From Liberibacter crescens BT-1 (GTDB taxonomy: Bacteria > Pseudomonadota > Alphaproteobacteria > Rhizobiales > Rhizobiaceae), in NCBI RefSeq assembly GCF_000325745.1, contig NC_019907.1, positions 62,001 to 126,000 on the forward strand: DNA of 64,000 nt. The letters run 5' to 3'. Of this stretch, positions 37,333 through 47,561 are shown piece by piece; position 1 is the stretch's first letter; every line of letters begins with the position of its first letter. The translations under genes and the position numbers were made by a program. The notes beneath the pieces were generated by a model. It had not been told where the DNA came from. It saw nothing but the letters and a program-made list of their open reading frames with translations, and made no database searches.

Positions 37333-39330
37333 ATGCTGAGTAAAGTCGAGTTTCTTAATTTTGTTTTTGGGCGGTTGACGCTTGAATCTTTCCCTTATAA
37401 AGAGCCTATTATTCTAGGTACTTTTATTGTTGTAGCTTTGGCTGGTACTGCTGTTGTTTCAGCCATCACGTATTTTCGACTTTGGAAGTACCTATGGCAA
37501 GAATGGTTTACCACAGTAGATCACAAAAAGATTGGTATTATGTATGTAGTCCTTGCATTAGTAATGCTATTGCGAGGTTTTGCTGATGCTATTATGATGC
37601 GTTTGCAACAAGCTATTTCATCAGGTGGAGGTGTTGGATATCTTAATCCTCATCACTATGATCAGATATTTACTGCTCATGGCGTGATTATGATTTTTTT
37701 TATGGCTATGCCGATAGTTACTGGCCTTATGAATTTTGTCGTGCCTTTGCAAATAGGTGCACGCGATGTTGCATTTCCGTTTTTAAATACCTTTTCATTT
37801 TGGATGACAGTTGCTGGTGCGGTGATAGTGATGCTTTCTCTTTTTGTGGGAGAGTTTGCTCGTACCGGATGGTTAGCCTATCCTCCGTTATCTGGTATAG
37901 ATTATTCTCCTGATGTTGGGGTTGATTATTATATTTGGGCTTTTCAGGTTGCTGGTATTGGAACCACTTTGTCGGGAATAAATTTGCTTGTTACTATCAT
38001 TAAGATGCGGGCGCCAGGAATGGTTATGATGAAAATGCCTGTATTTGTTTGGACATCTTTTTGTACGAATATTTTGATTGTAGCTTCTTTTCCTGTTTTA
38101 ACAGCTACTCTTGCGCTTCTTTCTCTAGATCGTTATGTGGGTACCAACTTTTTTACTAATCATCTTGGTGGGAATCCAATGATGTATATTTACCTTATAT
38201 GGATTTGGGGGCATCCAGAGGTATATATATTAGTTTTGCCAGCTTTTGGAATATTTTCCGAAGTTGTATCAACTTTCTCTGGTATACGTCTTTTTGGATA
38301 TACTTCAATGGTATATGCTACCGTGGTCATAACGATATTGTCTTACGTTGTATGGTTGCATCATTTCTTTACTATGGGATCCGGAGCTAATGTAAATGCT
38401 TTTTTTGGTATCACTACTATGATTATTGCTATTCCTACCGGTGCAAAGATTTTTAATTGGCTGTTTACGATGTATCGGGGAAGGGTACGTTTTGAAGTTC
38501 CCATGCTTTGGACGATAGGTTTTATGGTAACTTTTGTAATCGGTGGAATGACAGGTGTGCTTCTTTCTGTTCCTCCTGCTGATTTTCTATTGCATGGCTC
38601 ATTATTTCTTATTGCGCATTTTCATAATACTATAATTGGAGGTGCAGTTTTTGGGGTGTTTGCTGGTATTGTGTATTGGTTTCCGAAGGCATTTGGTTAT
38701 AAGCTTGATCCTTTTTGGGGTAAACTATCTTTTTGGAGCTGGTTCATTGGCTTTTACTTCGCCTTTATGCCGCTTTATTTTCTTGGATTCAAGGGTGTTA
38801 CGCGACGTTTAAGTCAGTTTGAAGATCATTCCTTGCAGATTTATTTTATAGTAGCTGCTTTTGGGGCTTTTCTTATAGGTGTTGGTATAGTGTGTTTTTT
38901 AATGTCATTTATTATGGCTTTTTTAAAAAGAGACCAACTACGTGATGAGAATGGAGATCCTTGGAATGCTCGTACTTTGGAATGGTCTATTGCTTCTCCG
39001 CCACCAGAATATAATTTTGCTTTTACGCCTATAGTTTATGAAATTGATGCTTGGGCTGACATGAAGAAACGAGGTTATAATCGTCCAGAGAGTGGCTATT
39101 TGCCAATTCATATGCCTAAAAATACTGGAACAGGAGTCATTTTATCAGGGTTAAGTGTTATATTTGCTTTTGGTATGGTGTGGTATATGTGGTGGTTGGC
39201 AGTTATTTCTTTTATAGCTATTATCGCGGTTTCTATTTTTCATACCTTTGATTACAGTCACGGTATTGAAATTCCTGTGCATGAAATAGAGGATAAAGAA
39301 CGTAAGCTTAGAGTGAAATATTCGTCATAA
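37333..39330 (+). CDS. cyoB: Cytochrome bo3 quinol oxidase subunit I
   Basis: The catalytic heme-copper subunit, 665 residues with about 15 membrane helices. Ligand motifs are clear: [14 protein letters not shown] (low-spin heme His), [15 protein letters not shown] (CuB His and the cross-linked Tyr), LHHFFTMG (CuB His pair) and HFHNTIIGG (heme His). It reduces oxygen to water and pumps protons. This is the only terminal oxidase in the window; cyoE (heme O synthase) is not adjacent. Confidence 0.96.
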   Translation: MLSKVEFLNFVFGRLTLESFPYKEPIILGTFIVVALAGTAVVSAITYFRLWKYLWQEWFTTVDHKKIGIMYVVLALVMLLRGFADAIMMRLQQAISSGGGVGYLNPHHYDQIFTAHGVIMIFFMAMPIVTGLMNFVVPLQIGARDVAFPFLNTFSFWMTVAGAVIVMLSLFVGEFARTGWLAYPPLSGIDYSPDVGVDYYIWAFQVAGIGTTLSGINLLVTIIKMRAPGMVMMKMPVFVWTSFCTNILIVASFPVLTATLALLSLDRYVGTNFFTNHLGGNPMMYIYLIWIWGHPEVYILVLPAFGIFSEVVSTFSGIRLFGYTSMVYATVVITILSYVVWLHHFFTMGSGANVNAFFGITTMIIAIPTGAKIFNWLFTMYRGRVRFEVPMLWTIGFMVTFVIGGMTGVLLSVPPADFLLHGSLFLIAHFHNTIIGGAVFGVFAGIVYWFPKAFGYKLDPFWGKLSFWSWFIGFYFAFMPLYFLGFKGVTRRLSQFEDHSLQIYFIVAAFGAFLIGVGIVCFLMSFIMAFLKRDQLRDENGDPWNARTLEWSIASPPPEYNFAFTPIVYEIDAWADMKKRGYNRPESGYLPIHMPKNTGTGVILSGLSVIFAFGMVWYMWWLAVISFIAIIAVSIFHTFDYSHGIEIPVHEIEDKERKLRVKYSS

Positions 39331-39335
39331 TAGAG

Positions 39336-39986
39336 ATGGAAATGATCAATATGAAAAATAGAACTTTTCCAAGTTCAAAGAATTTTTTAAAGTTTTATGT
39401 AACAGAAGAGCCAAATGACAATCATGCTAACCATGAAAGTGGAACAGAGCTTGGTTTTTGGATATATCTTATGAGCGACTGCATTTTATTCGCAGTTTTA
39501 TTTATTGTTTATTCTGTACTTGGTCGCAGTTATGCCGCTGGTTTTTCTCCAGTTGATCTGTTTGATCTTAATAACATTCTTGTTGCAACTTTTTTACTAT
39601 TATTTTCATCTATTACATATGGTTTTTCTATGTTAGCTAGCGCAGAAAGAATAAAAAGTAAGACAATCTTCTGGCTTTGTATCACAGCTTTTTTGGGGAT
39701 TTGTTTTTTAGTAATGGAATTCCATGAATTTCGTCATATGATTTTTGAGGGAGCAACACCTCAACGGTCTGCTTTTTTATCCTCTTTTTTTGCTTTAGTC
39801 GGCACGCATGGTTTGCATGTTTTTTTTGGGCTTATTTGGCTTTCTGTTCTGATAGTTCAGGTTTTGAAGTATGGTCTCATTTCAGATAACCAGCGTCGTC
39901 TAATGTGTTTGTCAATGTTTTGGCACTTCCTTGATTTGATTTGGATAGGTGTTTTTTCTTTTGTTTATCTTATTGGAGTGATTTAA
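39336..39986 (+). CDS. cyoC: Cytochrome bo3 quinol oxidase subunit III
   Basis: A five-helix membrane subunit of 216 residues (ELGFWIYLMSDCILFAVLF, VGTHGLHVFFGLIWL, FWHFLDLIWIGVF). It follows cyoB after 5 bases. The start may be ATG 39336 or ATG 39351, the latter with a better spaced GGAA. Its stop overlaps the cyoD start by one base (TAATG). Confidence 0.93.
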   Translation: MEMINMKNRTFPSSKNFLKFYVTEEPNDNHANHESGTELGFWIYLMSDCILFAVLFIVYSVLGRSYAAGFSPVDLFDLNNILVATFLLLFSSITYGFSMLASAERIKSKTIFWLCITAFLGICFLVMEFHEFRHMIFEGATPQRSAFLSSFFALVGTHGLHVFFGLIWLSVLIVQVLKYGLISDNQRRLMCLSMFWHFLDLIWIGVFSFVYLIGVI

Positions 39987-40363
39987 TGGGCATTTTAAAA
40001 GAAGACAATAGAAAAGTTAATAAGAATCATCATCATATGGGTTCCTATCGTGATTATATAATTGGATTTTTTCTTTCAGTTTTTCTAACAATTATTCCTT
40101 TTGGAATAGTAATATTTAATGTCTTTCAAAATCAGAACGTCACTATATTTATTATTCTTGTGCTAGGCTCTATACAGGTCATAGTTCATCTCATATATTT
40201 TCTTCATATGAGTCCTAAATCTGAAGATGGTTGGAGTATAGCGGCCATGATTTTCACGGCAATTGTTATTATTATTTGTTTTGTTGGTTCAGTTTGGGTT
40301 ATGTATCATCTTAACAATAATATGATGCCTGTCAGTAACGGAATGATGCATAAGATGCACTAA
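39986..40363 (+). CDS. cyoD: Cytochrome bo3 quinol oxidase subunit IV
   Basis: A 125-residue protein with three membrane helices, starting MGILKEDNRKVNK and containing YIIGFFLSVFLTIIPFG and IYFLHMSPKSEDGW. It helps assembly of the oxidase. The ATG at 39986 shares its A with the cyoC TAA. A start 45 bases earlier would overlap cyoC and is not family-like. Confidence 0.92.
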   Translation: MGILKEDNRKVNKNHHHMGSYRDYIIGFFLSVFLTIIPFGIVIFNVFQNQNVTIFIILVLGSIQVIVHLIYFLHMSPKSEDGWSIAAMIFTAIVIIICFVGSVWVMYHLNNNMMPVSNGMMHKMH

Positions 40364-40505
40364 GAAGATTTCTTTATGGGATATGTGAATGTTATAGAAG
40401 GCTGTTGTTTAGGTATTCAAAAAACACTAAGGCTATTCGGTCTCGATTTTAATATCTTTAAAATTTTAGTAGTAGTGGTCTTTTATTGTAATATGGCTAT
40501 GATTA

Positions 40506-41306
40506 TTAATCCCACCATTCATGGAAATGATGAAGGGAGATTCCTGTATGACTAATTTTTAGTTTTTTAGTGGACTCTAAAGATTTATATAAATAAGTTT
40601 TTGCTTTGCGTGCAGCATCAAGTATTGTTTCTCCTTTTGCTAAGTAAGCTGTAATTGCTGCTGATAATGTACAGCCAGTACCATGAGTTTGAATTTTTTT
40701 AATTCGAGGAGAAATAAGACGCTCAAAAGTTTTTCCGTTAAAGAAAATATCGACACTCTCTTCCGGATTATGAAAATGACCCCCCTTCAACAAAACAGAT
40801 TGGGCTCCGAGTTTTAAAATTTTTTCTGCTTGTCTTTTCATGGAAGCTTCGCTGAGAGCTTTTTCTTCTCCTGTAAGAAATGCTGCTTCTTCAAGATTAG
40901 GTGTGAGCATTAATGCTAATGGTAACAATTCTTTTTTAAAAACTGAAATATTTTTTTTGTCTAGAAGAATATATCCAGAACTAGAAATCATAACTGGATC
41001 TATTATCGCCATATTTTTAAAACGTGAGAGACCTTCAGCAATAGCGATAATGTTTTTTTTAGACGAAACCATGCCTACCTTCACTGCTTTGATAGATAAA
41101 CCTGTAAAAACTGCTTCCATTTGTTCTGATACCATGTGTGATGAAACATTTTCTATTCTACGAATAGTTTTGATATTTTGTGCAGTAATTGCAGTTATTA
41201 CAGTTGCTCCATAAACACCTAAAGCTGAAAAAGTTTTTAAATCTGCTTGTATTCCTGCTCCTCCGATACTATCAGATCCTGCTATGGTTACTGCATTAGC
41301 AGTCAT
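40506..41306 (-). CDS. thiD: Hydroxymethylpyrimidine(-phosphate) kinase ThiD
   Basis: ThiD phosphorylates HMP and HMP-P to HMP-PP for thiamine synthesis. The 266-residue ribokinase-fold protein has the N-terminal AGSDSIGGAGIQADLKTFSALG motif and the C-terminal THGTGCTLSAAITAYLAKG anion-hole motif. It overlaps thiE by 11 bases on the same strand. Together they could salvage HMP and join it to the thiazole. Confidence 0.94.
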   Translation of the reverse strand: MTANAVTIAGSDSIGGAGIQADLKTFSALGVYGATVITAITAQNIKTIRRIENVSSHMVSEQMEAVFTGLSIKAVKVGMVSSKKNIIAIAEGLSRFKNMAIIDPVMISSSGYILLDKKNISVFKKELLPLALMLTPNLEEAAFLTGEEKALSEASMKRQAEKILKLGAQSVLLKGGHFHNPEESVDIFFNGKTFERLISPRIKKIQTHGTGCTLSAAITAYLAKGETILDAARKAKTYLYKSLESTKKLKISHTGISLHHFHEWWD

Positions 41307-41958
41307 GATTTTTTCTTTCTAAGGTGGTATCAATAATTTCTCTGAATGAACGTGTAGAAATAGCAATATCAGAAGTAGAAAATATTGCTGATATTATTGC
41401 TATGCCATCTGCTCCTGCTTGAATTAACAATGGTGCTCGTTGTTTATTAATTCCAGAGATAGCTCCGATAGGAAGATCCGGTCGTGCTTTTTTAATTTTT
41501 GTATATAGTTTTTTAAAACCATCAACTCCAATAGGGGGATTGGGATTATATTTAGATGTTGTTTCAAATATACCGCCAATACAAGCATAGTTGATAGGAG
41601 ATTCGATTGCTATCTGAGCATCAAGATCATTTTTTACTGTTCTTCCTATAATTGCAGTTGGGCCGAGAATACGGCGTGCAATATTTGGTTCTGGATCATT
41701 TTCTCCAAGATGCACTCCATGCGCACCTACTGCCAACGCTACATCTATACGGTCATTTATTACGAGAGGAATATTTGTTTCAGAAATCGCTTTTATAATT
41801 GAGGTGGCAATTTCAATCATCATGCGAGTTGAATTCTGTTTATCACGATATTGGATAATAGTTGCGCCATTCAAAGCAGCAATTCTTGCCATATGAGAAA
41901 GATTCCCTTGAAGAGAAGAATCAACGATAGCATTTAATCTAAAATCAATTTTCTGCAT
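41296..41958 (-). CDS. thiE: Thiamine-phosphate synthase
   Basis: ThiE couples HMP-PP and thiazole phosphate into thiamine phosphate. The 220-residue TIM-barrel protein has IIQYRDKQNSTRMMIEIA, LVINDRIDVALAVGAHGVHLGEND, ILGPTAIIGRTVKN and PIGAISGINKQRAPLLIQAGADGIAIISAI. It is the first gene of thiED. I saw no TPP riboswitch in the leader. Confidence 0.94.
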   Translation of the reverse strand: MQKIDFRLNAIVDSSLQGNLSHMARIAALNGATIIQYRDKQNSTRMMIEIATSIIKAISETNIPLVINDRIDVALAVGAHGVHLGENDPEPNIARRILGPTAIIGRTVKNDLDAQIAIESPINYACIGGIFETTSKYNPNPPIGVDGFKKLYTKIKKARPDLPIGAISGINKQRAPLLIQAGADGIAIISAIFSTSDIAISTRSFREIIDTTLERKNHDC

Positions 41959-42274
41959 AAAATCCTCACTAATGGATCAGTTTCTTTTTATATTGTATAA
42001 GTTCCAAGAAATTAACTGTATTTTTATACAAGCTATATCTCCAAAATTCTTTATAAAAGATAGCATTTACATTTTTTTTAGAATATTAATGTATTTCTTG
42101 GAAAAGGATAATACATAATATGTAATAATAATTTTAGTGTATGTTGGTTTATATGTATTAAAATCAATTTTTAAGTGATGATATATAGTTCACATAGCAT
42201 GATTAGTTATGTATAATATATTTCCTTTAGCCTGTGAGGCTATTTAGATTATAATTATTACATTAGGATTATAT
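41959..42274. other. Divergent spacer with a hairpin in the infA leader
   Basis: No gene. A perfect small hairpin, TAGCCT/AGGCTA with a GTG loop (42228-42242), lies about 32 bases before the infA ATG and would be in its leader. The ribosome site AGGA follows it. Confidence 0.4.
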
Positions 42275-42523
42275 ATGCCCAAAGAAGAAGTTCTTGAGTT
42301 TTCTGGTATAGTTTCTGAATTATTACCAAATGCTACTTTTCGTGTTCATTTAACTTCAAATGACGAAATGGTTGATTTAAAAAGTGATGGTGTTGAAGTT
42401 ATTGCGCACACTGCAGGTCGTATGAGAAAAAATAGGATACGCGTGTTAGCAGGAGATAAAGTAATTGTAGAAATGACGCCTTACGATATGAAGAAAGCTC
42501 GTATTACGTATCGTTTTAAGTAA
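42275..42523 (+). CDS. infA: Translation initiation factor IF-1 with an insertion
   Basis: IF-1 binds the 30S A site during initiation. The start ([24 protein letters not shown]) and end ([37 protein letters not shown]) match the family closely, but the protein is 82 rather than 72 residues. The extra ten (about residues 29-40, around [10 protein letters not shown]) fall in the loop between strands 2 and 3 of the OB fold. The frame is intact on both sides, so this is a genuine insertion in this assembly. It overlaps maf by one base (TAATG). Confidence 0.95.
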   Translation: MPKEEVLEFSGIVSELLPNATFRVHLTSNDEMVDLKSDGVEVIAHTAGRMRKNRIRVLAGDKVIVEMTPYDMKKARITYRFK

Positions 42524-43137
42524 TGATAATGAATGTAAGGAAGTATAAGCTTATTTTAGCTTCAATTTCATTGAATAGACTGGAGCTTTTGAAACAAGTT
42601 CGAATTAATCCTTATAAGGTTCTCCCTGTCGCAATTAATGAAACTCCAAGAAAACAAGAGCAACCAGATTTATTAGCTCTTCGTCTTGGAACTGAAAAAG
42701 CTGCAAAAGCCAAAGCTCTTCTTGAGGAACATGAAAGTGATGATGTTTTTGTTTTGGCAGCTGATACAGTTGTATCGCTTGGTCGTCGTATTATTCCTAA
42801 GCCAAAATCTAGGGAGGAGGCTTGTGATATTTTGAATTTTCTTTCAGGTCGCAAGCATACCGTTAGTACGGGGGTTTGTCTTATATCTCCTTCAGGACAA
42901 AATAGAAAGCGGTTAGTTGTAACAAAAGTTTTCTTTAAGAGGCTTTCCTTTTCTGAAATTCAGAGCTACGTTAACTCAAGTGAGTGGAACGAAAAACCAG
43001 GAGGTTATGCTATTCAGGGGTTTGCAGGTTGCTTTGTTCGGAAATTATTGGGCTCCTATTCAAATGTAGTAGGTTTGCCACTTTATGAGACAGTATTATT
43101 GCTTTCAGGGGAAGGGTTCCCTGTTTTTTCGGATTAG
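42523..43137 (+). CDS. maf: Maf-family nucleotide pyrophosphatase
   Basis: Maf proteins hydrolyse non-canonical or modified nucleoside triphosphates. The 204-residue protein has LASISLNRLELL (usual form LASxSPRR), FVLAADTVVSLGRRIIPKP and GGYAIQGFAGCFVRKLLGSYSNVVGLPL. The Pro-Arg of the first motif is changed to Leu-Asn, while the next Arg remains. It starts at the infA stop (TAATG); ATG 42529 is an alternative. The infA-maf-yacG order is conserved in rhizobia. Confidence 0.92.
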   Translation: MIMNVRKYKLILASISLNRLELLKQVRINPYKVLPVAINETPRKQEQPDLLALRLGTEKAAKAKALLEEHESDDVFVLAADTVVSLGRRIIPKPKSREEACDILNFLSGRKHTVSTGVCLISPSGQNRKRLVVTKVFFKRLSFSEIQSYVNSSEWNEKPGGYAIQGFAGCFVRKLLGSYSNVVGLPLYETVLLLSGEGFPVFSD

Positions 43138-43153
43138 CTTGAAGTATTATCGA

Positions 43154-43345
43154 ATGGTAGAATTAAAAAGAAAAATACATCCATGTCCAGAATGTAAGAA
43201 AATGTCAGAATATAAATATTATCCGTTTTGTTCAGAGCGATGTCGTTTATTAGATCTTTCGCGTTGGTTTTCTGGTGATTACATAATAAAACTTTCGACA
43301 CATGAGGGGGGTGTTGATGAAGATTGTAAAGATATTGCTTTGTAA
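43154..43345 (+). CDS. yacG: DNA gyrase inhibitor YacG (zinc-finger)
   Basis: A small zinc protein; in E. coli YacG binds GyrB and inhibits gyrase. The ATG at 43154 (MVELKRKIHPC) gives 63 residues with CPEC and FCSERC as zinc ligands and LLDLSRWFSGDY after them. An upstream frame extension overlaps maf and is not family-like. It lies 16 bases after maf. Confidence 0.9.
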   Translation: MVELKRKIHPCPECKKMSEYKYYPFCSERCRLLDLSRWFSGDYIIKLSTHEGGVDEDCKDIAL

Positions 43346-43461
43346 GTAAAATGATAAAAAATAGAGTCTTCAGAAATAAAAGGTTGGGATCTTTTCTATA
43401 AAATGGAATTAACTTCTAGACAGAAGTTATGAAAATGTTATGTTAAGATAAATAAATCAAC

Positions 43462-43537
<76 letters not shown>

Positions 43538-43945
43538 TCACTAAAATTGTTGTTTACTAATATATGTGATGTTCGTGTATATGTTGTTAGATAAAAAATA
43601 ATTTCCTATATTTAATTTGAGGGTTCATTTAACAATAAGGGGTTTTTTGAATAATGAGTTTATTATCAAGTTTTTAATGTTTTATGAGAGTACTGTGAGT
43701 TAAGAATATATTAGAATTTTAAAAAGGTGGTAGGTACAAGGTCAATTGCATAACTTTTAGGTTTCTATAAGGAATATAAAGCATTCAGTTATCAAACAGC
43801 TATTTTGCAGCCATTATGTTAGTAAGGACAATAAGGTTATTTTTATAGAGCTGATGGTATTTAGTACAGACTGGTTAAATAGTATATAAGATCGGTATAT
43901 AAAATTATCTTTTTATTTAACAATGAAAAATTATCCTGAAATTAT
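43538..43945. other. AT-rich spacer after tRNA-Phe
   Basis: About 400 bases with no frame, RNA fold or repeat that I can support. It precedes the GGDEF-EAL gene and presumably holds its promoter. Confidence 0.5.
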
Positions 43946-46861
43946 ATGAATCTTACCTTTATAAATCTTCAGGTAGCTTCTTGGAATAGCAAGCTTTTGT
44001 TTGTTCTTCTGATTGGAGTTGCTTTTCTTGCTCAGTCAACTGTACAGGTGAAAGCTATTGAGCCAGTCAAGATTTCTCGAAATGATAGTGCTTTAGATTT
44101 AACACATGCAACTGAAATTTATTCCCATAAAGGTGAAGCATTTCAAGTTTCTACAGCCTTGGATTTTGATGGGATACGTCGGCGAATTGAAGTCCGTTCA
44201 TCAACAATTGGACATCACGGTGATTGGGCAGTTTTTGCATTAGCGAATACTTCGGACAGTCAACTTGAGCGTGTAATATCTGTCCCACATTTTCGATTTG
44301 TGGGATCACAAATTTTCTGGCCAGACCTTGGATCAAGACGTATTACCTCTATTACTCCTTCGGAAGGATTTTCTTTGGATCGTCTTCCTAGCCCAGATAC
44401 AGATTTATTTCGTATTACAATAAATCCTGGTTCTATCGTTACTTTTGTTGCTGAATTAACTTCGCCAAATATTCCTCAAATATATCTTTGGGATCCGGAT
44501 ACTTATAAAGATACAGTGAATGCTTTTACATTGTATCGAGGGATTGTGCTTGGGATTGCAGGACTTCTTGCTGTATTCCTAACAATTCTTTTCGTTGTTA
44601 AAGGTACATCTATGTTGCTTGTTACAGCAACATTAGCATGGGCGGTTCTTGGATATATTTGTCTTGACTTTGGATTTCTTTCTAAGCTTATAAGTTTGTC
44701 TTCAGTAGATCCTCGCATTTTGCGTGCTTGTTCTGAGATAGCTTTATCATCTTCTTTGATTATTTTTCTTTTTACATATCTTAATTTAAGTCGCTGGTAT
44801 ACCCATATTGGATATATTACCTTAACATGGATTTGTTTTCTAATAATATTATTGGGTGTATCTTTTTACGATCCTTCAATAGCGTCGGGTATTGCTCGTA
44901 TCTCTTTTTCTGTTGCTGTTTCTGCGGGTATCGTTTTTATCGTTTATCTTGGATTCAATCGCTATGATCGTGCTATTCTTTTAATTCCCGCGTGGGCACT
45001 TATTACGGTATGGTTGATTGGAGCCTGGATGGCAGTAACGAAACGTCTAGACAATGATATTGTACAGCCAGCGCTTGGCGGAGGATTAGTCCTGATTGTC
45101 CTTTTAATAGGTTTTACTGTTATGCAGCATGCATTTGCTGATAGTAATGTTACGCAAGGACTTTTTTCAGATTTGGAGCGTCAGTCACTGGCAATTGTTG
45201 GTTCTGGGGATACTGTATGGGATTGGGATGTAGCACGTGATAAAGTTATTACAATACCAGATATTTCCACTAAATTTGGTTTTGTAGAGGGCTCTATGCA
45301 TGGCCCAGTACGTAATTGGGTTCCATATATTCACCCAGATGATAGGGATTGTTTTCAAACAACTCTTGATGTTCTTCTAGAGCATAGGCGTGGACGTTTA
45401 AATCATGAATTTCGTATTCGTGCAGATGATGGTCATTTTCATTGGTTAACAATCCGTGCTCGTCCAGTTTTAAATACAAATGGAGAAATACTTCGTTGTG
45501 TTGGAACTATCAGTGATGTAACAGAACAAAAAAATTCAACCGAACGGCTTCTTCATGATGCACTGAATGATAATCTTACTGGATTGCCAAATCGACAAGT
45601 TTTTATTGATCGTCTTGCAACGATTTTGAATTTAGCGGTAAATGACGATTATCTACGTCCGACTGTTATCATTTTAGATATTGATAAGTATAAACAGATT
45701 AATGATTCATTGGGTATAGCTATTGGTGATAATATATTAGTTGCTTTGACAAGGAGGCTTCGTCGCTTACTCAAACCTCAGGATACTCTTTCAAGGTTAT
45801 CTGGAGATAAGTTTGGAATTATTTTAGTTTCAGAAAAAGATCCGGCAAAAATAGCAGATTTCACGAATGCTTTGGGTAGAGCTGTTATGATGCCGGTTCA
45901 TTTTACAAATGGTGAAATTATTTTGAATGCATCTATTGGTTTAAGTAGTTGGATGGATGTTCAAGTTACGGCAATAGATATGCTTAATGATGCAGAATTA
46001 GCAATGTATCGTGCTAAACATGCAGGAGGAAATCGTATAGAGGCATTTCGTCCTGCTTTCAGAGCTTTTGGAGTAGACAAATTACATCTTGAAGATGATT
46101 TGCGTCGCGCAATAGAAAACTTTGAATTGCATCTTGTTTATCAACCTATTGTCCGTCTAACAGATGGCGAAATTGTTGGTTTTGAAGCTCTATTGCGTTG
46201 GGATCATCCGAAAAGAGGGAATATTCCTCCTGCTGAATTTATACCGATTGCTGAAAATTCAGATATTATAAATGCAGTTGGACTATTTGCATTAGAACGT
46301 GCTGCCACAGATCTTATGAATTGGCGTGATCAAGCTGGTGATCCTCCAATTTTTATATCTATTAATGTTTTTAGTGTACAATTATTGACTAATGAACTTT
46401 ACGAAGATATTCGTGCATTAATTTCAAAAACCCTTTGTTCTCCAGAGAAAATTCAATTAGAAGTTTCCGAATCAATGGTTATGGAAAATCCTGAGCAGGC
46501 AAGACTTGTTCTTTCAAAATTGAAGGAGATAGGGATTGGTTTAACACTTGATGAGTTTGGGACTAGATATTCCTTACTTTCTTATCTCACACGTGTTCCT
46601 TTTAATACAATAAAAATTGATCGGTTTTTAGTTAAAGATGTCAGAGAAAATCGTGCTATTATACTGCGTTCAATTATTTCTATGGCACAAGATTTAGGTA
46701 TGCAAATAATTGCAGAAGGTATTGTTAGTGAACAGGATACGAAGGAACTGGCAAGGATGGGCTGCAGTTATGGTCAAAGTTACCTGTTTAGCCCTCCAAT
46801 GGGGCCAAATTCTGTGTCACGATTATTAAAAGATCAGTTCCCAATTATTAAAAGGGCTTGA
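43946..46861 (+). CDS. Membrane GGDEF-EAL protein (7TM-PAS-GGDEF-EAL)
   Basis: A 971-residue signalling protein. Order: signal segment, periplasmic domain (to about 190), seven membrane helices (about 195-400), a PAS/PAC domain (VWDWDVARDK to GTISDVTEQK), GGDEF, EAL. The GGDEF signature reads SGDKF (about 618-622), though DIDKYKQINDSLG is intact, so cyclase activity is doubtful. The EAL motif is present (VGFEALLRWDHP), with KIDRF, AEGI and YGQSYLF. The metal motif DDFGTGYS reads DEFGTRYS. A weakened c-di-GMP phosphodiesterase or a sensor is likely. Confidence 0.88.
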   Translation: MNLTFINLQVASWNSKLLFVLLIGVAFLAQSTVQVKAIEPVKISRNDSALDLTHATEIYSHKGEAFQVSTALDFDGIRRRIEVRSSTIGHHGDWAVFALANTSDSQLERVISVPHFRFVGSQIFWPDLGSRRITSITPSEGFSLDRLPSPDTDLFRITINPGSIVTFVAELTSPNIPQIYLWDPDTYKDTVNAFTLYRGIVLGIAGLLAVFLTILFVVKGTSMLLVTATLAWAVLGYICLDFGFLSKLISLSSVDPRILRACSEIALSSSLIIFLFTYLNLSRWYTHIGYITLTWICFLIILLGVSFYDPSIASGIARISFSVAVSAGIVFIVYLGFNRYDRAILLIPAWALITVWLIGAWMAVTKRLDNDIVQPALGGGLVLIVLLIGFTVMQHAFADSNVTQGLFSDLERQSLAIVGSGDTVWDWDVARDKVITIPDISTKFGFVEGSMHGPVRNWVPYIHPDDRDCFQTTLDVLLEHRRGRLNHEFRIRADDGHFHWLTIRARPVLNTNGEILRCVGTISDVTEQKNSTERLLHDALNDNLTGLPNRQVFIDRLATILNLAVNDDYLRPTVIILDIDKYKQINDSLGIAIGDNILVALTRRLRRLLKPQDTLSRLSGDKFGIILVSEKDPAKIADFTNALGRAVMMPVHFTNGEIILNASIGLSSWMDVQVTAIDMLNDAELAMYRAKHAGGNRIEAFRPAFRAFGVDKLHLEDDLRRAIENFELHLVYQPIVRLTDGEIVGFEALLRWDHPKRGNIPPAEFIPIAENSDIINAVGLFALERAATDLMNWRDQAGDPPIFISINVFSVQLLTNELYEDIRALISKTLCSPEKIQLEVSESMVMENPEQARLVLSKLKEIGIGLTLDEFGTRYSLLSYLTRVPFNTIKIDRFLVKDVRENRAIILRSIISMAQDLGMQIIAEGIVSEQDTKELARMGCSYGQSYLFSPPMGPNSVSRLLKDQFPIIKRA

Positions 46862-46894
46862 TTTAAATACGTATCTTGTCAAAAGAACTTATAA

Positions 46895-47152
46895 TTAATT
46901 GTTCGCATCAAGAGGTTCGATTCCTTGAATTTTTCCATTTCGATCAAGCTTGATTTTTTCAATGCGATCTTCTGCTGAAGATAATAATGCTTCACAATGC
47001 CTTTTTAAAGCATCTCCACGTTCATAAATAGCAATTGATTCATCAAGGGCAACATCTCCACGTTCTAGTCTTTCAACAATATTTTCAAGTTCTGAAATAG
47101 CTTTCTCAAAAGAAAGATCAGATAAATTATTTTTGTCTTGGGTATTATTCAT
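46895..47152 (-). CDS. xseB: Exodeoxyribonuclease VII small subunit
   Basis: XseB partners XseA in ExoVII, which degrades single-stranded DNA. The helical core is clear ([43 protein letters not shown], here split only for description). I prefer ATG 47152 (85 residues); ATG 47167 would add MGKFI. It converges with the GGDEF-EAL gene after 33 bases. xseA is not in the window. Confidence 0.92.
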   Translation of the reverse strand: MNNTQDKNNLSDLSFEKAISELENIVERLERGDVALDESIAIYERGDALKRHCEALLSSAEDRIEKIKLDRNGKIQGIEPLDANN

Positions 47153-47204
47153 AATAAATTTTCCCATAATTCATATTTATTTCACAAATCATCATAACCG
47201 TTTT

Positions 47205-47561
47205 TTAGAAGGCATCAGGGAAGTGTTTTGGTAAATTCCATGGAATTACTGCGATAATATCACAGCGATATGAAAAAGCATGGAAATCTTTATGTGTTGC
47301 TAACCAAGCTTTACCAGCACTACGGATGCGTTCTTGACTAAGATACGAGACAGCATTAAGAGCATCTTTTACATTAGATCTTGCTTTAACTTCAACAAAA
47401 ATTACTAATTCCTGTCGAAAAGCAATGATATCAACTTCTCCAAAAGAATTACGATGACGAAATGCCATAATTTTCCAACCTTTTAACATTAAGAAAATAG
47501 CAGATAAAAATTCTGCTCGTAGTCCATATCGCAGTGCTTGATGACGATTACGACGAAGCAT
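47205..47561 (-). CDS. yraN: YraN/UPF0102 endonuclease-like protein
   Basis: A 118-residue protein with the nuclease-like core GEVDIIAFRQELVIFVEVKAR (D..ExK pattern) of the UPF0102 family, which is related to Holliday-junction resolvases. The cellular role is not settled. It overlaps rsmI by 14 bases; the rsmI-yraN pair is conserved in many bacteria. Confidence 0.88.
   Translation of the reverse strand: MLRRNRHQALRYGLRAEFLSAIFLMLKGWKIMAFRHRNSFGEVDIIAFRQELVIFVEVKARSNVKDALNAVSYLSQERIRSAGKAWLATHKDFHAFSYRCDIIAVIPWNLPKHFPDAF

Noticed and set aside
40840-41214. 124-codon antisense frame inside thiD
   Set aside because: It mirrors the conserved thiD frame; antisense frames of this size are common opposite real genes.
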